Positions 16,027 through 24,164 of a stretch of DNA of 44,599 nt are shown here, in pieces. Within the stretch, counting starts at the first letter, position 1. The number at the start of each line of letters is the position of its first letter. This stretch comes from Paractinoplanes durhamensis (lineage in GTDB: Bacteria > Actinomycetota > Actinomycetes > Mycobacteriales > Micromonosporaceae). The position numbers were made by a program, and so were the translations under genes. The notes beneath the pieces are model-generated. The model was not told the origin of the DNA. It ran no database searches and saw nothing but the letters and a program-made list of their open reading frames with translations. The DNA lies in assembly GCF_016862175.1 (NCBI RefSeq), contig NZ_BOML01000093.1:1-44599 (forward strand). The letters run 5' to 3'.

Positions 16027-16986
16027 GTGACGTTCTCGTTGGCCACGCCGCCGTTGTTCGCCGCGCTTGCGCCGGCCCGCCGGGTGCTGATCGCCGGGGC
16101 CGGTGGTGGCTTCGACGTTTATGCCGGGCTGCCGCTCGCGCTGGCGCTGTGGGAGCTCGGGGTGGAGGTGCACCTGGCCAACACGTCGTTCTCCGAGCTC
16201 GAGTTGGTCGGCCGGGAGTCCTGGCTGACCGAGCACGTGGTCGCGGTGACGCCCGAGTCGAGCAACCCGGACTGGTATTTCCCGGAGGGCACGCTGGCCC
16301 GCTGGCTGGCCGAGAAAGACCTGCCCTCGAGGGTGTACGCGTTTCCTCCGCTCGGCGTGCAGACCCTGCGGGCGGCCTACCGCTTCCTGATCGAGCGGCA
16401 CGACCTCGACGCGATCGTGCTTGTCGACGGCGGCACCGACATCCTGCTGCGCGGCGACGAGAACGGGATCGGCACGCCGGTCGAGGACCTCACCAGTGTC
16501 GGCGCGGTGACCGCCCTCGACGTGCCGATCAAACTGGTGACCAGCCTCGGGTTCGGCATCGACGCGGCCGACGGCGTCAACCACGTGCAGGTGCTGGAAA
16601 ATCTGGCCGCACTCGACCGGGAAGGTGGCTATCTCGGCGCGCTGAGCATCCCGGGCGACAGTCGGGAGGCGGTGCTCTACCGCGATGCCGTCGCGCACGC
16701 CCAGGCGGCCACGCCGGACCGGCCGAGCATCGTCAACGGGCAGATCGCGGCGGCCATCAGCGGCGCGTTCGGGAATGTCCAGTTCACCCGGCGCACCAGC
16801 GGCAGCACGCTGTTCGTCAACCCGCTGATGGCCATCTACTTCACCGTCGACCTGGACAAGCTCGCCGCCCGGTGCCTCTATCTCGACCGGATCGAGAACA
16901 CCGTCGGCCGACGGCAGGTGATCAGCCGCATCGAGGCGTTCCGCAACGAGATCACCACGCGGATCCCGCGGGCCTTCCCGCACTGA
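16027..16986 (+). CDS. DUF1152 family protein
   Basis: 319 residues from GTG 16027. A glycine-rich nucleotide-fold start VLIAGAGGGFDVYAGLPLALAL is followed by VLVDGGTDILLRGDE (about residue 137) and GFGIDAADGVNHVQVLENLAAL, the conserved blocks of DUF1152. The family has no established activity; the GAGGGFD loop and GGTD motif hint at nucleotide or phosphate binding. It is divergent from nsrR-hmp and shares the 27-bp inverted repeat region, so it may also respond to NO. The last codons and the stop are the first unit of a three-copy tandem repeat. Confidence 0.75.
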   Translation: MTFSLATPPLFAALAPARRVLIAGAGGGFDVYAGLPLALALWELGVEVHLANTSFSELELVGRESWLTEHVVAVTPESSNPDWYFPEGTLARWLAEKDLPSRVYAFPPLGVQTLRAAYRFLIERHDLDAIVLVDGGTDILLRGDENGIGTPVEDLTSVGAVTALDVPIKLVTSLGFGIDAADGVNHVQVLENLAALDREGGYLGALSIPGDSREAVLYRDAVAHAQAATPDRPSIVNGQIAAAISGAFGNVQFTRRTSGSTLFVNPLMAIYFTVDLDKLAARCLYLDRIENTVGRRQVISRIEAFRNEITTRIPRAFPH

Positions 16987-17026
16987 GAGCGGGCCTTCCC
17001 GCACTGAGAGCGGGCCTTCCCGCACG
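16968..17026. repeat. Three tandem 21-bp repeats containing the DUF1152 stop
   Basis: Two full identical units (16968-16988 and 16989-17009: GCGGGCCTTCCCGC followed by ACTGAGA) and a third partial unit to 17026. Each carries the last codons and TGA of the DUF1152 gene and a small GCGGG/CCCGC stem. The array fills the gap to the convergent DUF2203 gene and may act as a bidirectional terminator. Confidence 0.85.
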
Positions 17027-17030
17027 GAAA

Positions 17031-17414
17031 CTAGAGGGCGTCGAACGGCAGCCTTCGGCGGCCGGCGAAGCCGAGGTCGGCGCGGTGGTACCAGTCCAGG
17101 CCGGTCTCGCCCTCCAGCCAGCAGAGCAATACGGGTACGCCGTCCAGGTCGGCCGGGAAGTCGACCAGCAGGGGAGCCACGCCCTTGAGCTCGGCGCCGG
17201 TCTGCTGCACCTCGGTCATCAGCTCGTCGAGCCGGGCCTCGGTCGCCTTGCGTTCCGCCAACCCGCCGAGCGGGGAGGGTTGACCGCCGGGGGTGAGGGC
17301 CGCCGACAACTCCACCATGTCGGCCCGCCGCACCACGATCTCGTCGAGGACCGGCATCAACCGGACCAACTCCTGCCGAGCCTCTGCCACCGTGAACAGA
17401 CCCATGACGATCAT
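17031..17414 (-). CDS. DUF2203 family protein
   Basis: 127 residues. The N-terminal helical half (GLFTVAEARQELVRLMPVLDEIV) is followed by a central alanine/glycine-rich linker and the C-terminal block LLVDFPADLDGVPVLLCWLEGETGLDWYHRADLGFAGRRRL, which is the family signature. Members are small cytosolic proteins of unknown function. Met1 (17414) and Met4 (17405) are both possible starts; neither has a clear ribosome binding site. Convergent with DUF1152. In the 93 bp upstream, GGTAACAGG occurs twice (17435-17443 and 17446-17454), an 11-bp-spaced direct repeat that could bind a regulator. Confidence 0.75.
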   Translation of the reverse strand: MIVMGLFTVAEARQELVRLMPVLDEIVVRRADMVELSAALTPGGQPSPLGGLAERKATEARLDELMTEVQQTGAELKGVAPLLVDFPADLDGVPVLLCWLEGETGLDWYHRADLGFAGRRRLPFDAL

Positions 17415-17507
17415 TCTGGCACCGTCCCGCCCGCGGTAACAGGTTGGTAACAGGAGAACCGGTTCAGTGGGCTCGTGGCCGATAAAATGGGTGGGCGTTC
17501 GTGCAAT

Positions 17508-18542
17508 CTATGAAAGAACTTGCGCGATCAACTCGCGGCGACTCGGTGCGATCGCGGTCGATTCGCGCACCACGAGCTCCGGGCGGAACAGGTACTCCGA
17601 GTGCGGGGCGCCGTGGCCGTTGATCTCGTCGACCAGCGAGCGGCAGGCGGCCACCGCCATCGACGCCACCGGCTGCCGCAGCGTGGTCAGCGGCGGGTCG
17701 GTGAACGCGATCAGCGGCGAGTCGTCGAAACCGATCACCGAGACGTCCTTCGGCACGTGCAGGCCACGCCGCCGGGCGGCCCGGATCGCCCCCAGCGCCA
17801 TCAGGTCGGAACCGCAGATCAGGCCGGTGACACCCTGCGCGAGCAGGCGATCCGCGGCCACCTCGCCACCCTCCACACCGAACAGCGTGAGCGATACGTC
17901 CGGCTCGTCGATGTCCAGCTCGCGCTTCATCGCGGTGCGGTAACCGGCCAGTTTGCGCTGGGTGTTGATGAACCGGTTCGGTCCGGAGATCATGCCGATC
18001 CGGCGGTGCCCGAGGGCGACCAGGTGGCTGACCGCGAGGTCGCCGGCCAGCCGGTCGTCGCACGACACGAAAGGCGCCTCGATCGTCTCCGCATAGCCGT
18101 TGACCAGCACGATCGGAAGCGGACGGTCGAGCAGGCGGCGGTAGCGGGACGGGTCGGCGGCGGTGTCCGCGGACAGGCTGGAGACGAAGACGATCCCGCT
18201 GACCTGACGGTCGAGCAGCATCTCCACGTACTCGTCCTCGGTGACCCCGCCCGGCGACTGGGTGCAGAGCACCGGCGTGTACCCCTGCTGGGCCAGTGTC
18301 GACTCGATGACCTGGGCAAACGCCGGGAAGATCGGGTTGTCCAGCTCGGGGACGACCAGGCCGACCAGACCGGCCGAACGCTTGCGTAAGCGTTCCGGCC
18401 GTTCGTAGCCGAGGACGTCAAGGGCGGTCAGCACCGCCATCCGGGTTTCATGGGAGACACCTGGACGGTCATTGATGACCCGCGAGACCGTCGCCTCGCT
18501 GACCTGGGCCTGTTTGGCGATATCGGCCATCCGTGCACGCAT
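17508..18542 (-). CDS. LacI-family repressor, probable maltose operon regulator
   Basis: About 344 residues from ATG 18542 (an ATG at 18530 starts MADIAKQ; the open frame extends back to 18650 but without family homology). HTH MADIAKQAQVSEATVSRVIN and hinge RPGVSHETRMAVLTALDVLGYE are classical LacI. The periplasmic-binding-like domain shows GLVVPELDNPIFPAFAQVIE, ISGPN, CGSDLMALGAIRAARRRG and SVIGFDDSPLIAFTDPPLTTLRQP. It is divergent from malE with GCAAG/CTTGC operators between them, the arrangement of Streptomyces MalR/Reg1. Ligand (maltose or maltodextrin) is inferred from context. Confidence 0.9.
   Translation of the reverse strand: MRARMADIAKQAQVSEATVSRVINDRPGVSHETRMAVLTALDVLGYERPERLRKRSAGLVGLVVPELDNPIFPAFAQVIESTLAQQGYTPVLCTQSPGGVTEDEYVEMLLDRQVSGIVFVSSLSADTAADPSRYRRLLDRPLPIVLVNGYAETIEAPFVSCDDRLAGDLAVSHLVALGHRRIGMISGPNRFINTQRKLAGYRTAMKRELDIDEPDVSLTLFGVEGGEVAADRLLAQGVTGLICGSDLMALGAIRAARRRGLHVPKDVSVIGFDDSPLIAFTDPPLTTLRQPVASMAVAACRSLVDEINGHGAPHSEYLFRPELVVRESTAIAPSRRELIAQVLS
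18376..18395. promoter_or_regulatory. Intragenic inverted repeat in the LacI gene
   Basis: GAACGCTT and AAGCGTTC, perfect 8-bp arms around GCGT, about 150 bp into the coding sequence. It could be a secondary LacI operator or an mRNA hairpin, or simply a consequence of the Arg/Lys-rich codons it spans. Confidence 0.3.
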
Positions 18543-18581
18543 GGCGGACACCGTAGCAATGGCTCGTAGCGGCCTCGTGAC

Positions 18582-18669
18582 TGCAAGCCCTTCCATTCTC
18601 TGCAAGTGCTTGCTAACGTCCCGGCAACACGGCCGACACATGGTGATCAATTCGTGTCGGCGGTTGCAA
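18582..18669. promoter_or_regulatory. malE/LacI divergent promoter region with TGCAAG operators
   Basis: TGCAAG occurs at 18582 and 18601 and TTGCAAG at 18663-18669. GCAAG-TG-CTTGC at 18602-18613 is an inverted repeat. These match the (T)TGCAAG elements known upstream of alpha-amylase and mal genes bound by MalR/Reg1 in Streptomyces. The cluster lies 35-122 bp before malE. A GGAG at 18694-18697 is the malE ribosome binding site. Confidence 0.65.
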
Positions 18670-18703
18670 GTTCTTTCGAAACCAAACCCGACAGGAGATC
18701 CAT

Positions 18704-19954
18704 ATGCGCATCCGTGCCGCGGGTGTGGTCGCCGTTCTGACCATTCCCCTGCTGGCCGCTGGTTGTGGCAGCAAGGACGACAGCGCCACCACCGACAGCC
18801 CGTCCGCCAAGGCCGCCACCGGCGAACTCGTGATCTGGGCCGACGACAAGCGGGCCGCCGCGCTCAAGCCGTTCGCCGACAAGTTCGGCACCGAGAACGG
18901 CGTGACCGTCAAGATCCAGGCCATCTCGAAGGACCAGCAGACCACCTTCGTCACCGCGTCCCAGCAGGGCAGCGGCCCCGACGTGATGGTCGGCGCGCAC
19001 GACTGGATCGGCAACCTGGTGCAGAACGGCGCCATCGACCCGGTCCAGCTCTCCACCGAGCAGAAGTCCGGCATCGCCGAGAACGCCCTGAAGGCCGTCA
19101 CCTTCAACGGGCAGACCTACGGGGTTCCGTACGCCACCGAGAACCTGGCCCTGATCCGCAACACGGAGCTCGCCCCCGAGGCCCCGAAGACGATCGAGGA
19201 CCTGGTCAGCACCGGCACCGCCCTGAAGAAGGACAAGAAGGCGTCCGAGATCCTCGCCCTGCAGGTGGGCCAGAACGGCGACGCCTACCACCTGTACCCG
19301 CTGTACGCGTCGGCCGGCGGCTACCTCTTCGGCACCAGCGCGAACGGCGACTACAACGCCAAGGACCTGGGCGTCGGCAACGCCGCCTCGGTGGCCGCGT
19401 TCAAGAAGATCGCGACCCTCGGCGAGAAGGGCTCGGGCGCGCTCAAGCGGTCGATCACCTCGGACAACTCGATCGCCACGTTCACCGGAAAGAAGAGCGC
19501 GTTCCTGATCTCCGGCCCGTGGGCGATCACCGACGTCAAGAAGGCCGGCATCAAGTACGACATCACCGGAGTCCCCGGCTTCGCCGGTGGCAAGGAGGCC
19601 ACGCCGTTCCTCGGGGTGCAGACCTTCTACGTCGCCTCCAAGGGCAAGAACAAGGCCCTGGCCCAGGAGTTCGTCACCAACTACGTGACCACCCCGGACC
19701 TGGCCGTCGCGCTCTACAACGCCGAGCCCCGGCCGCCGGCCCTGACCGCCGCCTTCGACCAGGTCAAGGGCAGCGACCCGGACCTGGCCAAGTGGCAGGA
19801 CGCCGGTAAGAACGCGATCCCGCTGCCGGCGATCCCGGAGATGGCCGCCATCTGGGACCCGTTCGGCAAGGCCGAGGCCGCCATCATCGGTGGGGCCGAC
19901 CCGGCCAAGACCATCGAGGCCGCCGGCAAGACCATCTCGGGCTCGATCAAGTAA
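18704..19954 (+). CDS. malE: Maltose/maltodextrin-binding lipoprotein
   Basis: 416 residues. Lipoprotein signal with lipobox LLAAGC (Cys21), then an Asp/Ser/Thr-rich spacer. The mature sequence has the type 2 binding-protein hallmarks of MalE: ELVIWADDKRAAALKPFADKFG, GSGPDVMVGAHDWIGNLVQNG, YGVPYATENLALIRNT, LISGPWAITDVKKAGIKYDITGVPGF and the C-terminal IPEMAAIWDPFGKAEAAI. It captures maltodextrins released by the secreted pullulanase and hands them to MalFG. First gene of a five-gene unit under LacI-type control; malF starts directly after its stop. Confidence 0.95.
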   Translation: MRIRAAGVVAVLTIPLLAAGCGSKDDSATTDSPSAKAATGELVIWADDKRAAALKPFADKFGTENGVTVKIQAISKDQQTTFVTASQQGSGPDVMVGAHDWIGNLVQNGAIDPVQLSTEQKSGIAENALKAVTFNGQTYGVPYATENLALIRNTELAPEAPKTIEDLVSTGTALKKDKKASEILALQVGQNGDAYHLYPLYASAGGYLFGTSANGDYNAKDLGVGNAASVAAFKKIATLGEKGSGALKRSITSDNSIATFTGKKSAFLISGPWAITDVKKAGIKYDITGVPGFAGGKEATPFLGVQTFYVASKGKNKALAQEFVTNYVTTPDLAVALYNAEPRPPALTAAFDQVKGSDPDLAKWQDAGKNAIPLPAIPEMAAIWDPFGKAEAAIIGGADPAKTIEAAGKTISGSIK

Positions 19955-21556
19955 ATGTCGACGCAGCTTGGAGGGCCCGCACTGCGGGCCCTCCCCGCCC
20001 ACGAAGAGACCCATCCGCCTTCGCGGGAGCTCGGCATGGCCGGCCGCATCGTCAAGATCGTCCTGTTGGGACTGGTCGTCGCGATCGCCGTCTGGGCCGC
20101 CTTCCCGCTGGTCGCGAACGAGGCGTGGATCGGGCTCGCGCTCGTGGTGGTGACCACGGCCGTGCTGCTCTGGCTGTACCTCACCCCGCGGCACATCCCG
20201 GCGAAATACCTCGCGCCGGGCACCCTCCTGCTGATCATCTTCCAGATCTTCCCGGTCATCTACACGGCCAGCACCGCGTTCACCAACTACGGCGACGGGC
20301 ACCGCGGCAGCAAGGACGAAGCCGTCGTGGCCATCCAGAGCGCGTCGGTCACCCAGGTGCCGGGTTCCACGCAGTACGCGCTGAGCGTGGCCACCACCGG
20401 CGACCCGGCCACCGGACCGCTGTTCTTCCTGATCACCGACCCGGCCACCAAGCAGGTCTCGGTTGGCGACGCCGACGGCCTGACGAAGCTCGACGACGCC
20501 ACCGTTTCGAGCTCCGGCAAGGTGACCGCGGCCAAGGGCTACACGGTGCTCAACGCCGGGCAGGCCAGCCTGCGCAGTAAGGAGATCACCGCGCTCGCGG
20601 TGCCGGTCGACGGCGGCGCGATCCGCTCGTCCGGCCTCTCCCGGGCCTACGAGGGCAAGGCCGGCCGGGCCTACGACCAGACGTGCGACTGCATCAAGGA
20701 CACCACCACCGGCAAGACCTGGACCGCCGACGAGAAGGCCGGCGCGTTCATCGCCGCCGACGGTGACCGGCTGACCCAGGGCTGGAAGGTCGGCGTCGGG
20801 TTCAGCAACTTCACCCGGGTGATCACCGACCGGTCCATCTCCGGGCCGTTCCTGGCCACCCTGATCTGGAACTTCGCGTTCGCGCTCGGCTCCACCGGCG
20901 GCACGTTCGTGCTCGGCATGCTGGTCGCGGTGTCGCTGCACTCCAAGCGGGTGCGCGGGCGCAACCTCTACCGGCTGATCCTGGTGCTGCCGTACGCGAT
21001 GCCGGCCTTCGCCATGCTGCTGGTCTGGCGGGACATGTTCAACACCGACTTCGGGCTGATCAACAACCTGCTCGGGGTGCACGTCGACTGGCTCGGCGAG
21101 ACCACCTCGGCCCGGATCGCGGTGCTGCTGGTCCAGTTGTGGCTGGGCTATCCGTACATGTTCCTGGTGACCACCGGCGCGCTGCAGGCCATCCCGGCCG
21201 AGCTGAGCGAGGCCTCCCGGATCGACGGCGCCGGCGCCTGGCAGAGCTTCCGCCGGATCGTGCTGCCGCTGCTCATGGTCGCGCTGACCCCGCTGCTGAT
21301 CTCGTCGTTCGCGTTCAACTTCAACAACTTCAACGCGATCTACCTGACCACCGACGGCGGCCCGTTCCCGGCCGACAACCCGATGAACGGCGCCACCGAC
21401 CTGCTGATCACCTACACGTACCGGCTCGCCTTCGGCGGCTCCGGCGCGCAGTACGGCTACGCGGCGGCCATCTCGATCTTCATTTTCCTGATCGTCGGCA
21501 CCGTCTCGGCGATCGCCTTCCGCCGGACCCGCCAGCAGGAAGAGGTGTACGCATGA
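19955..21556 (+). CDS. malF: Maltose ABC transporter permease MalF
   Basis: 533 residues; the ATG abuts the malE TAA. An N-terminal cytosolic stretch and three early hydrophobic helices are followed by a large extracytoplasmic loop (about residues 110-280), characteristic of MalF. The C-terminal five-helix permease core follows. The EAA loop PAELSEASRIDGAGAWQSFRRIVLPL, which contacts the ATPase, is near residue 415. The loop contains an unusual CDC pair (TCDCIKD). No ATPase gene is in the operon. Overlaps malG by 4 nt. Confidence 0.94.
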   Translation: MSTQLGGPALRALPAHEETHPPSRELGMAGRIVKIVLLGLVVAIAVWAAFPLVANEAWIGLALVVVTTAVLLWLYLTPRHIPAKYLAPGTLLLIIFQIFPVIYTASTAFTNYGDGHRGSKDEAVVAIQSASVTQVPGSTQYALSVATTGDPATGPLFFLITDPATKQVSVGDADGLTKLDDATVSSSGKVTAAKGYTVLNAGQASLRSKEITALAVPVDGGAIRSSGLSRAYEGKAGRAYDQTCDCIKDTTTGKTWTADEKAGAFIAADGDRLTQGWKVGVGFSNFTRVITDRSISGPFLATLIWNFAFALGSTGGTFVLGMLVAVSLHSKRVRGRNLYRLILVLPYAMPAFAMLLVWRDMFNTDFGLINNLLGVHVDWLGETTSARIAVLLVQLWLGYPYMFLVTTGALQAIPAELSEASRIDGAGAWQSFRRIVLPLLMVALTPLLISSFAFNFNNFNAIYLTTDGGPFPADNPMNGATDLLITYTYRLAFGGSGAQYGYAAAISIFIFLIVGTVSAIAFRRTRQQEEVYA

Positions 21557-22401
21557 CGAGGTGGATGAAGCGAGTGGGCTGGCGGCACGCCGTCGGGCTG
21601 CTGGCCGTGGCGTTCTCGCTCGGGCCGATCCTGTTCGTGCTGTCGGCCGCGTTCAACCCGCTCGGCACGCTGTCCTCCAGCCAGCTCGTGCCGACCGGCT
21701 TCTCGCTCGGCAACTTCGACAAGCTGCTCACCGAGACCGACTTCGGTAAGTGGTTCCTCAACTCGGTGATCATCGCGGGCGTCGCGTCGGCGGTCTCGGT
21801 GTTCGTGAGCGCCCTGGCCGCGTACGCCTTCAGTCGCCGCCGTTTCCGCGGCCGGCGGGTGGGTCTGCTCTCCGTGCTGCTGATCCAGATGTTCCCGCAG
21901 TTCCTCGCGGTCGTGGCGATCTTCCTGATGTTCGCGACGATCACCGACTACTGGCCGGCGATCGGCTTCAACACGTCCTGGGGCATCATCCTGCTCTACC
22001 TGGGCGGGTCGCTGGGCGTGGGCACCTGGCTGATGAAGGGCTTCTTCGACACCGTCCCGCGCGAGCTGGACGAATCGGCCACGATGGACGGTGCCTCGCA
22101 CGCGGCGATCTTCTTCCGGATCCTGCTGCCGCTGGTCGCGCCGGTGCTCGCGGTGACCGGCCTGCTGGCGTTCATCACCACGATCAACGAGTTCGTGTTC
22201 GCCAACATCTTCCTCACCGACTCCGGCTCCAAGACCCTCTCGGTCGGGCTGTGGGGCCTGGTCGCGGCTGAGCAGCGCAACACCAACTTCGGCATCTTCT
22301 GCGCCGGCACACTGCTCACCGCGATCCCGACCGTCGCGGTCTTCCAGGCGCTCCAGCGCTACATCGTCGAGGGGCTGACGGCCGGGGCGGTCAAGGGATG
22401 A
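21553..22401 (+). CDS. malG: Maltose ABC transporter permease MalG
   Basis: 282 residues, six predicted helices, starting at the ATG overlapping the malF stop. The EAA loop PRELDESATMDGASHAAIFFRILLPL is intact, and TTINEFVFANIFLTD is typical of MalG. It pairs with MalF as the membrane channel. Ends in an ATGA overlap with the GH13 gene, so translation of the sugar-cleaving enzyme is coupled to the transporter. Confidence 0.95.
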   Translation: MTRWMKRVGWRHAVGLLAVAFSLGPILFVLSAAFNPLGTLSSSQLVPTGFSLGNFDKLLTETDFGKWFLNSVIIAGVASAVSVFVSALAAYAFSRRRFRGRRVGLLSVLLIQMFPQFLAVVAIFLMFATITDYWPAIGFNTSWGIILLYLGGSLGVGTWLMKGFFDTVPRELDESATMDGASHAAIFFRILLPLVAPVLAVTGLLAFITTINEFVFANIFLTDSGSKTLSVGLWGLVAAEQRNTNFGIFCAGTLLTAIPTVAVFQALQRYIVEGLTAGAVKG

Positions 22402-24155
22402 TTCCGCACCACGACGGCTCCGAGCTGTACGTCTCGAACCCGGCTCCGGCGCTCGGCGAGACGGTCAGCGTCTTCGTCCGGGTGCCGGCCGGGCTCCGGA
22501 CGAGCCGGATCCACCTGCGGTGGCTCAGCGACGGTGAGCCGGTCTTCACCTCGGCCGTCGTGGACCGCACCGATGCCACCGGCGATGTCTGGTGGCGGGC
22601 CGAGATGCCGGTGCGCAACCCGGTCACCCGGTACCGCTTCCTGATCCGGACGAGCCAGGGGGTGCGCTGGCTGACCGGGCTCGGCCTCACCCACTACGAC
22701 GTGCCGGACAACACCGACTTCCGGCTGGTCACCCACCTGGCCCCGCCGGCCTGGGCGCGCGACGCGGTGGTCTATCAGATCTTCCCGGACCGGTTCGCCC
22801 GGTCCGGCGCGGCGATCGACCGGGAGCGGCCGGACTGGGCGATCCCGGCCTCCTGGGACACCCCGGCCGCGCTCGGATCCACCCAGGTCCTCTACGGCGG
22901 CGACCTGGATGGCGTCGCGCGCCGGCTCGACCACATCGCCGGCCTCGGGGCGGACACGCTCTACCTCACGCCGTTCTTCCCGGGCCGGTCCGCGCACCGC
23001 TACGACGCGTCCAGTTTCGACCGGGTCGACCCGCTGCTCGGCGGCGACGCGGCGCTGAGCCGGCTGAGCCAGTCGGTGCACGAGCGGGGCATGCGGATCC
23101 TCGGCGACCTGACCACCAACCACACCGGGCTCGCCCACCCGTGGTTCGAACAGAACCGGGACTTCTACTACATCAAGAAGGACGGCAGCTTCGAGTCGTG
23201 GCTGGGCCTCGGTGAGCTGCCGAAGCTGAACTGGGGGTCGGGCGAGCTGCGCCGGCGCTTCGTCGAGATCATCCAGCGGTTCTCCGCCGACCTCGACGGC
23301 TGGCGGATCGACGTGGCCAACATGACCGGCCGCCGCGGCGCCGACGACTGGACCTACGAGGTGGCGCGGCTGCTGCGCGAGGCCGCCGGTGACGGGCTGC
23401 TGATCGCCGAGCACGCCCACGACGCCACCGGCGACCTGGACCGCAACGGCTGGCACGGCACGATGAACTACTCCGGCTTCACCCGGCCGGTCTGGGGCTG
23501 GCTGCGCGCCGACGAGCTGCCGTTCGACGACTTCCTCGGGGTGCCGGGGGAGGTGCCGGCCCGGGACGCGGCGGCCACCGTCGCCACCATGTCGGCGTTC
23601 GGCGCGCAGATGTCCTGGCGGTCGTGGACCACCTCGTGGTCGATCCTCGGCTCGCACGACACCGCCCGGATCCGCACCGTGGTGGGCAGCGCCGACCGGC
23701 AGGAGGTCGCGGCCGGCCTGCTGCTGACCATGCCGGGCACGCCGATGATCTTCGCGGGCGACGAGATCGGGATGACCGGCGACAACAACGACACCGCCCG
23801 CCAGCCGATGCCGTGGGACCGGCCGGACACGTGGGACCGTGCCACCTTCGGCCGCTACAAAAATCTCATCGCGCTGCGGAAGGCGCATCCGGCGCTGCGC
23901 CGGGGCGGCCTGCGCTGGGTCGCCGGCGACGCCGACAGCCTGCTCTTCCTGCGGGAATGCGCCGAGCAGACGGTGCTCGTGCTGGCCCGGCGCGCGGGCC
24001 ACGAACCACTGCGGACGACCGACCTGCCGGCCGGTTCCCGCTGGGAGAACCTTTACGGCGGCGCCAAGCCGTTGTACACCGAACCGGATGGCTCCACCAC
24101 CATCGATGTCTCCGGCCCGGCCTTTCAGGTCTGGGCCGCAGATACACATAAATAA
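22398..24155 (+). CDS. Cytoplasmic GH13 maltodextrinase/alpha-glucosidase (neopullulanase-like)
   Basis: 585 residues, no signal peptide. An N-terminal beta-domain (about 1-110, CBM34-like, as in neopullulanase/cyclomaltodextrinase and MalZ) precedes the GH13 barrel. All four conserved regions are present: I GDLTTNHTG (Asp237, Asn241, His242), II GWRIDVANM (nucleophile Asp305), III LIAEHAHD (acid/base Glu338) and IV LGSHDTAR (Asp421). It would hydrolyse imported maltodextrins. GH13_20-type is my best guess; alpha-glucosidase versus cyclomaltodextrinase cannot be settled. ATGA overlap with malG. Confidence 0.9.
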   Translation: MIPHHDGSELYVSNPAPALGETVSVFVRVPAGLRTSRIHLRWLSDGEPVFTSAVVDRTDATGDVWWRAEMPVRNPVTRYRFLIRTSQGVRWLTGLGLTHYDVPDNTDFRLVTHLAPPAWARDAVVYQIFPDRFARSGAAIDRERPDWAIPASWDTPAALGSTQVLYGGDLDGVARRLDHIAGLGADTLYLTPFFPGRSAHRYDASSFDRVDPLLGGDAALSRLSQSVHERGMRILGDLTTNHTGLAHPWFEQNRDFYYIKKDGSFESWLGLGELPKLNWGSGELRRRFVEIIQRFSADLDGWRIDVANMTGRRGADDWTYEVARLLREAAGDGLLIAEHAHDATGDLDRNGWHGTMNYSGFTRPVWGWLRADELPFDDFLGVPGEVPARDAAATVATMSAFGAQMSWRSWTTSWSILGSHDTARIRTVVGSADRQEVAAGLLLTMPGTPMIFAGDEIGMTGDNNDTARQPMPWDRPDTWDRATFGRYKNLIALRKAHPALRRGGLRWVAGDADSLLFLRECAEQTVLVLARRAGHEPLRTTDLPAGSRWENLYGGAKPLYTEPDGSTTIDVSGPAFQVWAADTHK

Positions 24156-24164
24156 GGGGACAGT

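Noticed and set aside
17435..17454. Transposon footprint (GGTAACAGG direct repeat)
   Set aside because: The two copies are only 2 bp apart with no inserted element. It is more likely a binding site or chance.
18647..21082. 811-codon open frame on the - strand
   Set aside because: Antisense to malE and malF, which are clearly coding. Its sequence is low-complexity Gly/Arg/Val without motifs.
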